Source of the DNA: Vitrella brassicaformis
Taxonomy: Eukaryota; Sar; Vitrellaceae
Assembly (NCBI GenBank): GCA_001179505.1
Contig: CDMY01000246.1
Location: 1-45,440, forward strand
DNA length: 45,440 nt
Direction of reading: 5' to 3'
Below, piece after piece: positions 1 to 11,858 of the stretch. How positions within the stretch are numbered: position 1 is the first letter of the stretch; each line of letters begins with the position of its first letter. The position numbers and the translations under genes were made by a program. The notes under the pieces are model-generated. The model was not told the DNA's origin. It saw nothing but the letters and a program-made list of their open reading frames with translations, and did not search any database.

Positions 1-39
1 GCGTGTGTGTCCTGCCTGAATCCTCCGTCGCATGCTTAC

Positions 40-143
40 GTGTGGTCTGAGTCCCCTGTGGTACGCCCCCATGACCTCCAGCGTCTGACGCACCTGACGC
101 TCGTCGGCGTCATTCCTCACCTGACCACACACACACACACACA

Positions 144-177
<34 letters not shown>

Positions 178-945
178 GACCGCAGCGGCAGGCACCACAC
201 ACACGCCCCGCCAATGGTCTGTCTGTCTGTCTGTCTGCCTGTCTGTCGATCTTGCCTGTGTGATGACGTATAGGGCGAAGAGGCTGCAGAGGTCAAGTAT
301 CGGGTTGACGGATGAGTCCACCACATACAGACCGCCGTCAGGCCCGCGACGAAATAACACCTAATCGGACACAACACAGCCCGTCACGTCACACGGCAGC
401 AACATCTGTTATTTTCATGTGTGGGTGTGTGGGTGTGCCCAGTGAATGGCTTAAGCTGATGTGCTCACGTCGTTGAGTGCGCAAGACACCTTCGGCTTCC
501 CCTGTGGCCTGTCCACACACACACACAGACACACAATGACACAATGACAAGTAGTGGACAAGGGATGAGCCATCGAACCAAGGCATCCGGACTGACCTAT
601 GCGCGTCGGCTGACGATGAGGCTGCCGCCGACGAGAGGGCCTGACACAGGCCAAGGACCGCATCATGAGAGAGAAGCACACCACATCAGTCAGTGCATTC
701 AATGCCATTCATCCACTGCCCAAGGCGCCTGTGTCTCCCGGGTGTGTGTGTATGGTTCTCACGGCGTGATCTCTCTGCTGCGTGCGCCTCTGCTGCTGCT
801 GCCGCCCATTATTGTTGTGGTGCTGCTGGCGGGTCAAGAGCACATAGACGCTGATGAGGAGGAACAGGGCGGTCCACACGATGGCGGACAGCGTCGACTT
901 GTCGGCGTTCTGCAGCCACCGATGCAGATCTGCTGCCAGCGACAT
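40..945 (-). CDS. PEX22: PEX22-like peroxisomal membrane peroxin (3' end lies outside the window)
   Basis: Five exons join in frame: 945-763, 640-597, 508-469, 360-256 and 120-40, giving the first 151 residues. ATG 945 is the first ATG in the frame. The N-terminus (MSLAADLHRWLQNADKS) precedes one membrane helix at about residues 19-38 (LSAIVWTALFLLISVYVLL). A Gln/Ser-rich linker follows, then a soluble domain with KPKVSCALNDVLF, LYVVDSSVNPILDLCSLF and ALYVITQVRNDADE. The single N-terminal anchor plus a 'LDL..LF.LYVITQ' core resembles plant and fungal Pex22, which holds the ubiquitin-conjugating enzyme Pex4 on peroxisomes so that the Pex5 receptor can be recycled. The donor after exon 4 is GCAAGA, a GC-AG intron. 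Exon 5 ends at a GTAAG donor (39-38), and the remaining exons lie to the left of the window. Without a search, another membrane-anchored protein of similar fold cannot be excluded. Confidence 0.6.
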
Positions 946-1108
946 CGAATCACTCACACCGTGGGGCTCCTATGTGGCACGAGCGAACAACCGTTTGCTC
1001 CGTGAAGAAGATCATCCTTCAAGCTCGCAATTTTAAGCTCGCGCGTCTCGAAGGAAAAGAGGAAAAGAGGCAGAGGGAGCCTCCCCGCAGTGTTTGGCCA
1101 TCGCAAGA
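946..1108. promoter_or_regulatory. Divergent promoter between PEX22-like and DDI1
   Basis: The 163 bases between the two start codons hold an AGCTCGCA element at 1022-1029, followed by TTTTA and a second AGCTCGCG at 1036-1043. These lie 66-87 nt upstream of the DDI1 ATG. The same octamer occurs in the other divergent promoters of this window. A purine-rich stretch (AAGGAAAAGAGGAAAAGAGG) follows and is probably 5' untranslated sequence of DDI1. Confidence 0.5.
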
Positions 1109-2780
1109 ATGTCGATGCAGCTGACCTTCATCAACCAAGTGACGGGCCAGACCGGCGCCCTTGAGCTGCCCGACGACATGGCCGTGTCAGCTCTGCCTAC
1201 CCTCCTGGAGGACCAGCTTGCCATCCCCGCAGCCCAGCAGGCCTTCGTCCACAACGGGAAGCCGCTGGTGCCCACCCAGACGCTCAAGGAGGCAGGATTG
1301 AGCAACGGGGAGCTCGTCATGGTGGTCGATAGGCGCATGCTGATGGCCCAGAGACCCGCCAACCCCCCAATGGCGAGGGCAGGCGCGCCAGCTGCAGCTG
1401 GTGGTGGTGCTGGTGCATCCTCCTCGGCCTCATCAGGTAGGTACGGGCACACATACGGGAATGGACGTATGTGTGTCCACCGTTTCCCCTTGTGGTGGGT
1501 TCTGTCTGTCAGGGTCTGCCGGTGCCAACCCGTTGGCGGCGTTCGACTTCAGCCGGATCAACGTCAACCGACAGCAGCAGCAGCAGCGACAGCAGCAGCC
1601 CCAGGCGCCGCAGGAGCTGCCCCCCGAGCACTGGGAGCAGCTGGCGCAGCGGTTCATCCAGGCCAACCACCCCCGCAACGACCCCCACGCCTACGGGACC
1701 CTCGTGTCGATGCACCCGCCATTGGCCGACGCCGTCAAGAGGGATGACCTCAAGGAGGTCTCGCGGTTCATGCGCGAGAACGCCGAGCGTCATTTCAAGG
1801 CCGAGGAGGAGCGGCTGCGTCAGATGCGGCTGGCCGCCGAGGACCCGTTCAACCTGGAGCTGCAGCACCGGGTGGAGCAGGAGATTTTGGAGAAGCGCGT
1901 CGACGAGCAGTACGAGATGGCGCAGGAGCATATGCCTGAGGCCTTCGGGCAGGTCTTCATGCTCTACATCGACTGCGAGATCAACGACATCCCTTTGAAG
2001 GCCTTCGTCGACAGCGGGGCGCAGAGCACCATTATGTCGGTCAAGTGCATGGAGCGCTGCCACCTCGGCAAGAACCTCGACAAGAGGTTCGCTGGCATCG
2101 CCAAGGGCGTCGGCACCTCCAAGATCGTCGGCCGCATCCACATAGTCAAGATGAAGCTCGGCAATGGATACTTCCCCTGCTCCATAACCGTACTAGAGGG
2201 TCAGCTCCCTGCCTCCCACACATGACACACACACACACACACAGACACGCTGGATGGATGGATGGATGTGTTTCTCTGTTGTCTTCCTGTCTGTGTCTGT
2301 GTGTGTATCTAAGATGACAAGGTGGATTTCCTGTTTGGCTTGGACATGCTGCGTCGGCACCAGGCCATCATCGACCTCAAGGCCAACGTCCTGCGGGTCG
2401 GCGACGAGACCGTCCCCTTCCTCTCCGAGGCAGAGGTCGGCGGCACCGCATTCGGCGGATGGGACAGCCCCACCCAACGAAAATCGGAGGGAGGCGGGCA
2501 GCCCAGCGGCGCAGCCAACACCACCGGTGGTGCGGCCGGTGGCCCGTCCACCAGCAGCACCACAAGTGCATCGGCTGGGGCCGCCCCTCCAGCCGCCGCC
2601 GCCGCCGCTGCTGGAGCTGCTGGAGCTGCAGGTGCTCAAGGGGGCAGTGCAGTAGAGCAGCTGGTGGGTTTGGGTTTCTCGCGCCAGGACGCCGAGAACG
2701 CGTTGAGGAGTGCGGGGGGCAGTGTGGAGCTCGCGGCGGCCCTGCTGTTCGAACAGCTGCAGGCTAGCACCATGCGATAG
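1109..2780 (+). CDS. DDI1: DDI1-type ubiquitin-like / retroviral-like aspartic protease shuttle protein
   Basis: Three exons, 1109-1436, 1513-2199 and 2314-2780, give 493 residues. The domain order is that of full Ddi1: an N-terminal ubiquitin-like domain ([13 protein letters not shown] to MVVDRRM, residues 1-75), a Gln/Ala-rich linker, a helical region, a retropepsin-like domain with the catalytic triad [13 protein letters not shown] (Asp about 276) and the [12 protein letters not shown] strand, and a C-terminal UBA ([23 protein letters not shown], about 447-487). Ddi1 proteins carry ubiquitinated cargo to the proteasome and cleave heavily ubiquitinated substrates in cytosol or nucleus. The intron 2 junction rebuilds [12 protein letters not shown] exactly where the family requires it. 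The triad is DSG rather than DTG, a substitution still expected to be active. The frame extends upstream to a TTG, but ATG 1109 gives the natural ubiquitin-like start. Confidence 0.95.
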
Positions 2781-4441
2781 ACACACAGACAGATCGATGC
2801 ATGTGGATGGAGGGAGGGACCAGACAGGCAGACAGACAGACAGGGAGGGAGGGAGGTATCCATCCCCTTCCCCTGCCCTCCCCAGGATCGAGCTTGCACG
2901 TGGCTGGTGGCATGGCATCAGTATGTGGCTGTGGTGCCTGAGTGGTTGGCTGTGAATTGGTCGGCCGGTGACTGACTGTCTGGCTGGCTTGAGTGAGGTT
3001 CGTGAGCGTGTGTTGTGTTGTGTTGCGCTGTGTTGCGCTGTGTTTGAGTGACCGGACGACAAGACAGGACAGCCTTATTTGTCAAGGGCAGACCAGACCT
3101 CGCGCATCTTCATGGGACCACGATGTTGTCTGTCTCCACGAAAGGGACGCACTGGCGCCTGACACTTCACGGCGATGCAACGAGCCGTGTCAGAGTCCTC
3201 TTTGTGCGATGAATGCAGCAGCTGATGATTGCTAGCGCGAGGGCCCCGGCCGGGCCCGAGCGCCGTCTGACTCAACCGGTGCGGGATTCACTGCAATGAC
3301 CCAGCTCTCGGAAGTTATGTAGCCCAGGTCGACACACAGCCTAGGTCAGCTGCAGATGGAGGCAGCCATCGTGCCAAGACTCACATTTGCCACTGTTCCT
3401 CTCACTGTTCCTCAGGTGTCGTCCACTGAGTCTATCGCGGGCCCATGTGCAGCTTAACGTTATCGCATCGCCCGTCACTTGTGGGGATGCGGCAGGGGAT
3501 TAATTAAATGAGCTGTGCTCACGTGATGCGTGCTGCGATTGATCAGCAAGGAGTGGGCCCCGGCTGCTCTTAGTCTTTGTTGCGGTGGAGGCAGGCGGGC
3601 TGTGTCTCGCTTCACCCATTTCTCTCTCATGTGTGTGGATGAGATGAGAACACTGATTCCATGTAGGCACAGAAATCCTGCTTTGCTTTGCTTTGCTTTG
3701 TCGCCAGCCAGAAGATACCTACGTACCTTACGGCAAACACTTGTCATTTCGCATGAGTGTGGTGTGGATGGCCGGAAGGGTCCTCTCTCTCTCTCTCTCC
3801 ATCCATCCATCCATCCAAATGAGGATACACCACCCTCCACAGAACCACACCACACACATACGCCCACACGCACACACACACACCTAAACGACAGACCCAC
3901 GCAACGTGACAGACCGACCTCTATCTCTCCAGCTATAGGAGCCTTAGCTATCTGTCCACCCTGAGACACGCACAGGGGAAGAGTTGGGACGAGCCGATGC
4001 TCAATAGAGCATTCCATTCATGTGAGTGATTGACCATACTGACTGATAATCAGACAGACAGACAGACAGGCAGGGAGGGAGGGAGTCAGGGAGGGAGGGG
4101 GGTAAAATGGCACACACAAGAGATGCCGCGCCCCGGTGCGTTGGGTCGTCATCCACAGGTACTACAGACGACACGACAGACAACATTGCGATCGACCTAC
4201 GCACGCTCACGGTCACGGGGTGGCCGGGTGGGGAATTAGTTACATCAACAAACAAACAAACAGCAGGATATATGCGATGATGCATTGCGATAATAATATA
4301 CTGGCCACACACTGACTGACTGACTGACACGGGGTCGGTCGGTCGTTTAAACACATTCCATGGCATCCATCGCACGTACACACATACGCAGAAAACATGA
4401 AAAGGCGGACAGACAGACAGGCAGGCAGGCTGACTAAAGAA
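2781..4441. other. Tail-to-tail intergenic region, no gene seen
   Basis: This separates the stops of DDI1 and the subtilase. I see no exon with good splice sites or domain-like sequence on either strand. It contains microsatellites: GACA and GGGA tracts near 2823-2855, a TGTTG/GCGCT region near 3010-3040, a TTTGC pentamer array at 3680-3700, ATCC repeats near 3800-3817 and GACA repeats near 4057-4075. It presumably holds both 3' untranslated regions and terminators. The open frames here read through repeats only. Confidence 0.6.
3680..3700. repeat. TTTGC pentanucleotide microsatellite
   Basis: About four tandem copies of CTTTG lie in the intergenic region between DDI1 and the subtilase. Confidence 0.85.
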
Positions 4442-7400
4442 TCACTCGCTCTGGTAGAGGTACCTGCAGTCAACGCACACAAACCACACACACCGACCAT
4501 GGAGACTAATCGCCCCATATGTGTGTGCGTGTGCGTGCTGACCCATAGTAGACGAGCTGTTTCTTGCTGCCGCACTGCTTGTCAGTCCCCGGCACACGCA
4601 CGGCCCTCACACGGAGGGTGGCGTCAGTGCCGCCACCAATGGTGCACCTCTCCTTGTTGTCCAGCACAGCCTTGCTCTCCGTCACGGCCTTGTTGCTGCT
4701 CTTGTCCACGCAGCTCAGGTCAAGGTTAGCCCACGTCTGACCCTTCTCCGCACGAGGATCAAACCTACACAATCACACACACACACACACACGAGGATAC
4801 CTCTCCCTGTGTCTCTCTCTCTGTGCGGTAGCAGACAGACTCACCAAAAAATGACGGCAGTGAGTTTGCCGACGTCCTCATCCAGTGGGCCGACTTCGAT
4901 GTCCACCTCCTCGCCATCCGCCACACACATGGTTCCGAGCGCCACGCCAGCCGGCTCCTTGAGCTTGTCGAATCGCTCTGCCTTGAGCACGCCGCCGCCG
5001 TAGAGTCGGTCGAAGCCGTGGTCGAGGAACTTGTCCTTGCCGGCCTTGAAGTTGGTCTGCAACAGGGTGGCCACCATCATGACGCCGGGGTCGTGGACGT
5101 CTTTGCCGAAATCAGACGACAAATACCTGGAAGGGGAAGGAGACACACACAACACAACACATGGATCTAGGTGTCATGTGTGTGTGGTTCGACCCCACCG
5201 ACCAGTCTGAGAAGAGGGCAGCGTATCCGGCCATGACAGGTGAGGCGAAAGAGGTGCCGCCGCCGTCAGCGAGGTACTTGCCGTCCTTATCGTACATGGA
5301 CGTGTACAGCCCCTGGCACACCACATCAACGATCGACCGATCCGTCTCGTAGTCGCCCTCAGACGAAAAGTAACTAAGTCACACACACGCAAGCAAAAGC
5401 ACGTCCGTCTCTGAGGGAGGGCATCCATCGTGTGCTCTCTGCTGCGCTGTGTGTGTCGGGTCAGGCGTACGAGATTTCCTCGCCGACGCAGTTGGTGCCT
5501 TCTTCGAGGTCCTCGAATCCTCCCAGGCTGCCGACGGTGAGGACGGCGTGTGCCATGCCGGGCGAGGCGGCGCTGCAGGTCTCGGCGTCCACCGCGTCAC
5601 GCTCGTTGCCGCTCGCCGCGATGAGCAACTTGCCGTTCTTGAAGAAGGAATTGCCCACCTTGCTGCCGCCGTCGGTGCCCAAGCAGTCCTTCTCGTAGCC
5701 ACCGGCCGAGAAGTTGATGATGTTCGGGCACTGGGCTGCATTGCAGCCAAACCAGACACATCCGTGCAGACAACAGACACCGTGTGTGTATTGTGTGGTT
5801 GGGGGGTGAGTAAATGAATACTCACTGTGTTTTTTGTCGCAGGCGAGCGTGGCGTCGAGTGCAGCGGCGAGGGACGAGTCGAATCCGCTGGTTTGGTAGT
5901 GACAGAGGGAGCACTTGGGGCAGACCCCCGTGTGCGCCTTGTTCCAGTCGTCGTCGACCTCCTCGTACTCGCTGGTGGCCTGGCCATTCATGGCGTCCCC
6001 GGCAGCCAGGCCCATGACGTTGGTGGCGTGCTCCGACTCGTCCTTCTCGTCGTAGGTCTTGACCTCCTTGCAGCCCTTCTCTTCGTCGATGCAGTTGTAG
6101 AGGTACCCGCCCTTGGGCGCCGTGAAGCGGAAGGGGCCGCCAGCGCTCGCCCGGAAACCCATGTGCTCGTTGTTGACGCCACTGTCGCTGATGTAAAAGG
6201 GCACCTGAGCGACAGACATGACACATTGGTCTCATCTCATCCTCTGCGTGTCGTGTTTGTGTCACCGGCGTACCTCTGCAATGCCGAGAGGGACGTTCTC
6301 CCTGCCGTAGTAGGTGCCGGCTCCGTTGTAGTCGGGGTAGAACTTGTCGAAGTGGTGAATTTCATTGCGGTGGCGGCCGTCACACACCAGCCGGCGACGG
6401 GGGGCGCCATTGGCGTCGTCTTTTCCCGCTGAGAGCTGCCTTCGGTCCTGGCTCATGGCGACTTCATCTGTTGGGGTGGCTGGCGTGATGATCTCCCTCT
6501 TGACGTCCTCGGCGATGAAATCGATGTCGGGGTGGGCTGTCAGCAGCTCCTCAATCTTGCCTGACGCACACAGATACATAGAGGAAGGACATGAGGGAGG
6601 GAGCACTCTAGTGTGTGTGTGTGTGTATGGGCGGGGCGGGTATGGGATGGATGTACTTACCGATTTTGAGGTTGGCCACGACGATGGGAGTGTACTCGCC
6701 CGACTGCAGCACCTTCCCCTTTAGTCTGTCGATGCCGTACTTGATGGAGGCCACCCGCATGGCGGTGTCGTTGCCCCTCCCGTCCATGATCCTCTCCTTG
6801 CAGTCCCGCAAGTCCGCCATCGTCCTCACCTCCCCCCTGCCCATCGAGCGCTTCAGCTGGTGCTGCACGTCCATGCTCGTGTCGGTGCGGCCCCCGAACA
6901 CCAGCAGCTTCAGGGCGTGGCCCTCGTCACTCGGACTCCGCTTGCCGTCCTCATGCTCCTGCCGGAACTGGTTGAGCTTGGCCTGCAGCGATGACGCCAC
7001 GCGCATCTCGTCACCCTCCTCTGCCAGGGAGAAGGCAGCGCCTTTCTTGGCAGCGAATGGCAGCTGCTGAAAAGCGGCGGCCTCAGCCGCCAGCCACTCG
7101 GCCTGCTCGTTCTTGTCGGCCTGGCGGAAGGGGAGCTCCACGATGGTCTGGGTCATGGTGGTGTCGCCCTCCTTGCTGATGGTAAGGCCCTCCATGCTGG
7201 CATAGCGCAGGCCACTGGGGGAGTCGACCGCCTCGTACAGAGGCACCTTCGGCGGCGTGTCCAGCACACCTGCAACACACGGAGAGTGTCGGGGCTGTCA
7301 CTCACTGCCTCTCTCTCGGCCCTCCCTCCCTCCCTCCCTCCCTCCATTTCACCGTTTGCCACCATCTCCTGCTGCGACACGTAGAAGTTGACAAACGGGT

Positions 7401-7536
7401 GTTTGAAGGGCGCCTCTCCCTTCTGCTGCTGTGCCTCCCCGGCCCGGAGAGAGGCGTCATCTACTGCTTGTGCCCGGCAGCAAGGTGATGACGCGAGTGC
7501 GATAAGGCAGCAGCATAGCAGGGCTGCCCTCGTCAT
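4442..7536 (-). CDS. Secreted subtilisin-like serine protease (S8 family)
   Basis: Nine exons join in frame: 7536-7353, 7269-6661, 6560-6274, 6204-5826, 5735-5471, 5373-5203, 5126-4845, 4764-4543 and 4463-4442. They give 806 residues. Residues 1-22 are a signal peptide ending in a Cys/Ala-rich stretch. Residues about 62-330 look like a propeptide, with a Pro/inhibitor-like strand (YTPIVVANLKIGKIEELL). The S8 catalytic set is complete: Asp367 (YISDSGVN), His419 (SEHATNVMG), Asn530 in the oxyanion loop (IAASGNERDA) and Ser616 (GGGTSFASPVMAG). Many paired cysteines suit secretion. After the catalytic domain comes a beta-rich C-terminal region of about 150 residues. Alveolate subtilases act in the secretory pathway or outside the cell, maturing surface proteins; the substrate here is unknown. 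The last exon is only 22 nt and its acceptor is less certain. Confidence 0.9.
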
Positions 7537-7867
7537 CTATCTGACGCCTCACAGGCTCCCTGCTCACTACCGCGGCTGTGACGTCGGCGTCTGCTGGGAG
7601 GGAGGGAGGGAGGGAGGGAGAGAGAGGGAGGGAGAAAGAATTTGTCCGATTGCCGTTGTGTGTGTGAGATCATCATCCTGGCCAGAGGCAGCTTTCCATG
7701 CCTTCGTTGGGCAGTGTTGATACTGGTGAAGCTGCTGTGACAGAGGGAACTCAGATCCCGACACGTCACCTTGCAAGTGCACTCGCATCCCGCTGGTTCC
7801 TCCGTCTGCGAGCTGAGCTTGCAGACGAAAGATCCTCCCCCGCAAGGCACAAGGTTCGCCAGGCAGG
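7537..7867. promoter_or_regulatory. Divergent promoter of the subtilase and the small membrane protein/WDR13 unit
   Basis: The 331 bases hold GGGA repeats at 7591-7633 and, 44-61 nt upstream of ATG 7868, an imperfect inverted repeat CTGCGAGCT-G-AGCTTGCAG at 7806-7824. It matches the element in the other divergent promoters, with one arm degenerate (AGCTTGCA). Confidence 0.45.
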
Positions 7868-8044
7868 ATGTTCGACGATTTCGATGGCATCGTCCCCCCT
7901 CCCGACCCCACACTCAAAACCCACGAGAAGGACGGAATCGATGTCAATGCACCGCCTCCTCTCGCCCTCACCTTCTCCACCGGCACACTCATGGTCGTGG
8001 CCGCCCTCATCAGCATATTCCTGGCGTGGTGGTTCCACCGATAG
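7868..8044 (+). CDS. Small 58-residue single-pass (tail-anchor-like) membrane protein
   Basis: The frame from ATG 7868 to TAG 8042-8044 encodes MFDDFDGIVPPPDPTLKTHE, then a short acidic/Pro stretch, then one hydrophobic helix (TLMVVAALISIFLAWWF) and HR at the end. An acidic soluble head with a C-terminal helix and basic end is what a tail-anchored protein looks like. I do not recognise the family. It follows the shared promoter element by about 45 nt. Its stop codon is 16 nt before the ATG of the WDR13-like gene, with no room for a second promoter, so the two may share one mRNA. It could instead be an upstream ORF in the WDR13 leader, but the composition looks like a real peptide. Confidence 0.5.
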   Translation: MFDDFDGIVPPPDPTLKTHEKDGIDVNAPPPLALTFSTGTLMVVAALISIFLAWWFHR

Positions 8045-8060
8045 ATAGCCATAGATATCA

Positions 8061-10866
8061 ATGCATCTCGAGAGGCACCAGGCAATGGTGGGTGAGGGCG
8101 GCGGTGCTTTGGTGGAGCCGCAGATGGTGTGCCGCATCTACATGGAGCAGAGGAGGATGCTGCTCAGGGCCGTGCACACCACAGGGGAGGAGAGAGGAAC
8201 CTCACAAGCACAGGTCAGCTTCGGACACACTCAGCAGACAGTCAGGGACTGACTGCCTGACCCTTTCAACCCATGTGTGTGTGTGTGTGTGTGTGTCGAT
8301 TTCAGGCCGCTCCTGTGTCGGTGTCCAACCGGGTTGACCCTCAGAGTGCCTATAGCATCCTTAGGCAACAGCTCATCCAAGGTAGGTCCGTTCACTCGGC
8401 TCTCGAACGTACAAGCTCACACCGGCCACTGTGCCACTGCGATCTCTCCCGAATGTGGCGGCCACTGTGCCACTGTGATCAGCCTCCCATCGATGGCGGC
8501 CTCATGACGAGTGTCTGCAGCGTCCAGCGAAGGGCGGCAGAGATCGGGATATAAGTGCCGATACCGAGTGGGTGGATGTGGCGCCGTCCGAGGTCGAGGG
8601 CGAACCTGTAGCCGCACCATCGTCTGGTGTGGTTGGAGACCCCACATCCACCTCGACATCTAGCGACTCGGTGGAGGGGCAGACGGTGAGTGACATAGAG
8701 CAGAGAGCAGAGAGCAGATGGCAGATGACACCAGAGAAATCAAGGGCCAAACACCTTGGGGTGTATGTGTGTGTGTGTGTGTGTCTCAGAGTGCATCTTC
8801 GTCTTCGTTTTACCTGGTTGGCGGCATCCACCACATCTTCCACGAGCACAGTGACGCCATCACGGCAGTCGCATTCGCGAGGGAAAACCCAGACCTACTC
8901 GCAGCTGCTTCCAAGGTAGGATAATGGTCTGTCTATGCCTGTGTTGGTTGGATGCAGCCAGCATGACTTTGGCCCTCATCTGTGTCCGTGTCCGTGTCGT
9001 GTGTCTTAGGATGGGTGTGTGAGTCTGTGCACCGTCTTACGCGACCCCCGTATGCTGCACCGACTGGAGGGACACGACAGCGGTCAGTAAGATGGGATGG
9101 ATGCGATGCGCCTTGGTTGGTTGCGTACGTGTGGCTGTCATGTCATGTCATGGGTGTCTGATCTGAATGTGCAATGTGCAGGCGTCTATGACGTCGAGTT
9201 CAGTGCCCAGAATGAGTATCTAGCCACGGCTTCCGACGACCACACCGTCCGGGTGTGGAAGGTGTCGTCAGGACACTGCCTCCGGATCCTCCAGGGCGAC
9301 GCGGTGCGGTGGGCAGGAAGGAATGCTCTAACTAAGGCACAGCACACACCACACGCATTGCATTCTTTCTGTCGATCTGTCTGTCGCGTTGTCATCCCAT
9401 CCACCAGCCGTTTTGGGTTTTGCGGTTCCATCCAGTCAACTCGAACATACTCGCTGTAGGCACAGGCAGACAACGGACACAGACACACACAGACACAAGG
9501 TGTTTCTGTGCATATTGCTTGCAGTGCGGTGACGAGCGGGGCCTCGTTCGGCTCGTGAACGTCAGCACTGGACTCGCCATCTGCAGATACGCGGTGTGCA
9601 CCCCGCCCCCCCCTTCCCCTCTTCCCCCCCCCCACACACACACATGTAGAGAGATTAATAGACGCGAGCAGACAGCATCCGTCCGTGTGTCATGTTCTGT
9701 TGCTGGTGCAGACATCCTGTGCTGTGACGGCCATGACGTTCGACCACACGGGGAGCTGTCTGTTCGTCGGCAACTCCAAGGGCCGCATACACGTGGTGCT
9801 GCTGCACACCGTGTCTGACGCCAGAATTCTGCAAAACGTCAGCCTCACTAAGGTTGCCAACGTCACCATCACCCCAGCACCGCCACCATCACCATCGTCG
9901 TCAGGAAGAGGGCAGCGGTGCTGCGAGTCCGCTGCCGCCGTCCCGATGTCATTCACCTATACGCCGTGGCTGCCGTCACGTAGGCCAGCAAGACAGGCAC
10001 ACGTGTGCCACCCCTGTAATTAATGATGGTCCATCGGGTGTCCTGCCTGCCTGTGGGTGTGGTGTATGTCTGTGCACTGCAGTGAGCAGCCCTGCCGTCC
10101 TCGCCCCCTGCCGCGACCAACAGGTCCGCGTCTTCTCTGTGACGTCAGCCAAACCCCTTGAAGCACAGACCTCCTCCCTCGATGTGCGTAGCATGAGCAG
10201 CGCCAGCCCATCATCGGGATCGTCCCGTGATGTCCGTCAGGCCGCCCCCTACTCGGGCGTGGTTGGCCGCGTGCGGCTGGCCCTCGACACTCCCGAGGAC
10301 GGCAGGGCCAGGTGGGACTTTTGTGCCAGGGCGCCTTGCTGCGGTGAGCGATACATGACGGGAGGGAGGGAGGGAGGGAGGGCGGTGGATGGCCACGTGT
10401 GTGTGTGTGTTGTGCAGTCGGTGGTGGTGCGGACGGGACAGTGTATATCGTGGACTTGCTGAGGCACCGCACCGTCACTAGTGTAAGTGGGTGACATGAG
10501 GGAGGGAAGGGGCTGGCTGGGCGACTGGAAGGTGGGATGGATGGCCATTGTTCATCGGTGTGTGTGCGTGGACTGGACAGCTGTCTGCCCACAGCACCTC
10601 CGTCTCGTGTGCTGCGTGGTCATTCGGCGAGAACATCCTCGCCACGGGAGATGCTTCCGGGGTAAGTAACCTATGTGTGTGCGCATCTTTCTATCCATTC
10701 TGTCTGTCTGCTCGGGTGTGTGTGTGTGTTCATTCAGTGTGTGATCCTGTGGTCTCGCTCGGCCCAGTACTCCCGCCACCTGCGTGACCCCTGCAGCTTC
10801 ACCCACCCCCTGACCATGACAGATGAGGACATCCACACCATCACGGAGGAATCGGTGGCCGAGTGA
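8061..10866 (+). CDS. WDR13-like WD40 repeat protein
   Basis: Thirteen exons join in frame: 8061-8213, 8306-8381, 8528-8685, 8790-8915, 9010-9082, 9182-9303, 9408-9455, 9525-9593, 9712-9979, 10083-10343, 10418-10482, 10581-10661 and 10738-10866. They give 542 residues. After a helical N-terminus comes a seven-blade WD40 propeller. Blades read HHIFHEHSDAITAVAF, DGCVSLCTVLRDPRMLHRLEGH, GVYDVEFSAQNEYLATASDD, FHPVNSNILACGDERGLVRL, AMTFDHTGSCLFVGNSKGRI and LSAHSTSVSCAAWSFGENIL with ATGDASGCVILW. Blade order, spacing and wording follow animal WDR13 (about 485 residues), a nuclear scaffold of poorly defined role. The acceptors at 8527 and 10580 were chosen because only they keep frame. An in-frame TAG at 8052-8054 fixes the start at or after 8061. 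Confidence 0.85.
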
Positions 10867-11858
10867 TGGATGGATTGATTATCGGGGATAGGGCGGGCGG
10901 GCGGCGATTTGGTAGTTGGGAATCTAAGCTTTTTTTTGTTGTGACATTGGCATATTGGCACTAGCAGCTACTAGCGAGCTGCGATAGTGATGTACGGTGC
11001 GGTGGTGCGTGCCTTGAGGCTGGTTGGTTGACACACATAATAAGTACTTACACGCAATGCAAGTCACTGGCTTCACACATCGATCTCAGAGCCACGCAGG
11101 CATAGCTGTCACCTGGCACCCATCCATCCTGTGATATCAAAAACATCACCTAAATGCCGCCCGTCAGTCTTTCTCGCTCTCATTCACTCATTCAGGCCGG
11201 GAAGGGAAGCTACAGAGAAGGAAAGAACGAACGGCGCATTGCAATGCGTGCATTGACTACGGACAAGGAGGGAGGGAGGGTGGAAGGAAAACTCACTCAC
11301 CGCGACCCGTGCCAAGTAAGAGTCAGCACGCCTCATGCAATCGAATCAACCAACAGCTGGGCCCTCTCCTCTCACACACCCAGTGAGTCGATCGGGATCA
11401 CGCTCGTCCACCAGATGTTTGCGCACCCGCCCGACGAAGGGCAGCTGCGCGAGCGTCTCGAAGACAAACTCGATCACCTACCACCCAGCAGGAGGGAGAG
11501 GGCACGCGAGCCACGAGCAAAAGGGGTGAAACCGCCAGGTATGAAACAAGCAAGCATAGAGGGAGGGAGGTCATTCCGGAGTTGCACAAATAGCCGACAA
11601 AACATTGTGTGCCCACGAGGGACGGGGGGAAAGGAATCGAATCAAGCCAAGAGAGTCCATGGACGGAGGGAATGGGCGAGAGAGACAGCAGCCAGCCAGC
11701 AGGTACGGTACGGTACGGTACGATAGCCCGACAGCCCCCCTTTACAAAAAAAGGAACTCAAAGTCAAAGAAGCCCCCAAAACAACACCCCGCCCAGCCAG
11801 TAAGCAATGCCCCTCCCCTCCTTGCCCTCCCCGCCCTCCTTGCCCTCCCCGCCCTCCC
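10867..11858. other. Tail-to-tail intergenic region, no gene seen
   Basis: This separates the stops of WDR13-like and ABHD17-like. It contains T-rich sequence just after the WDR13 stop (TTTTTTTGTTGTG near 10930), GGGA repeats near 11270 and 11560, and a TACGG array at 11702-11722. I see no supported exon on either strand. Confidence 0.6.

Noticed and set aside
7-273. Open frames reading through CA, GA and TGTC repeats at the left end
   Set aside because: Most of each frame is microsatellite translation. The minus-strand PEX22-like exons explain the non-repeat parts.
1509-2141. A 210-residue open frame antisense to DDI1
   Set aside because: It is the shadow of a GC-rich coding exon with strong codon bias. 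It has no domain-like pattern, and DDI1 on the other strand is certain.
3475-4017. A 180-residue minus-strand open frame
   Set aside because: It mixes repeats with sequence lacking splice-site or domain support, and it lies in a convergent intergenic region.
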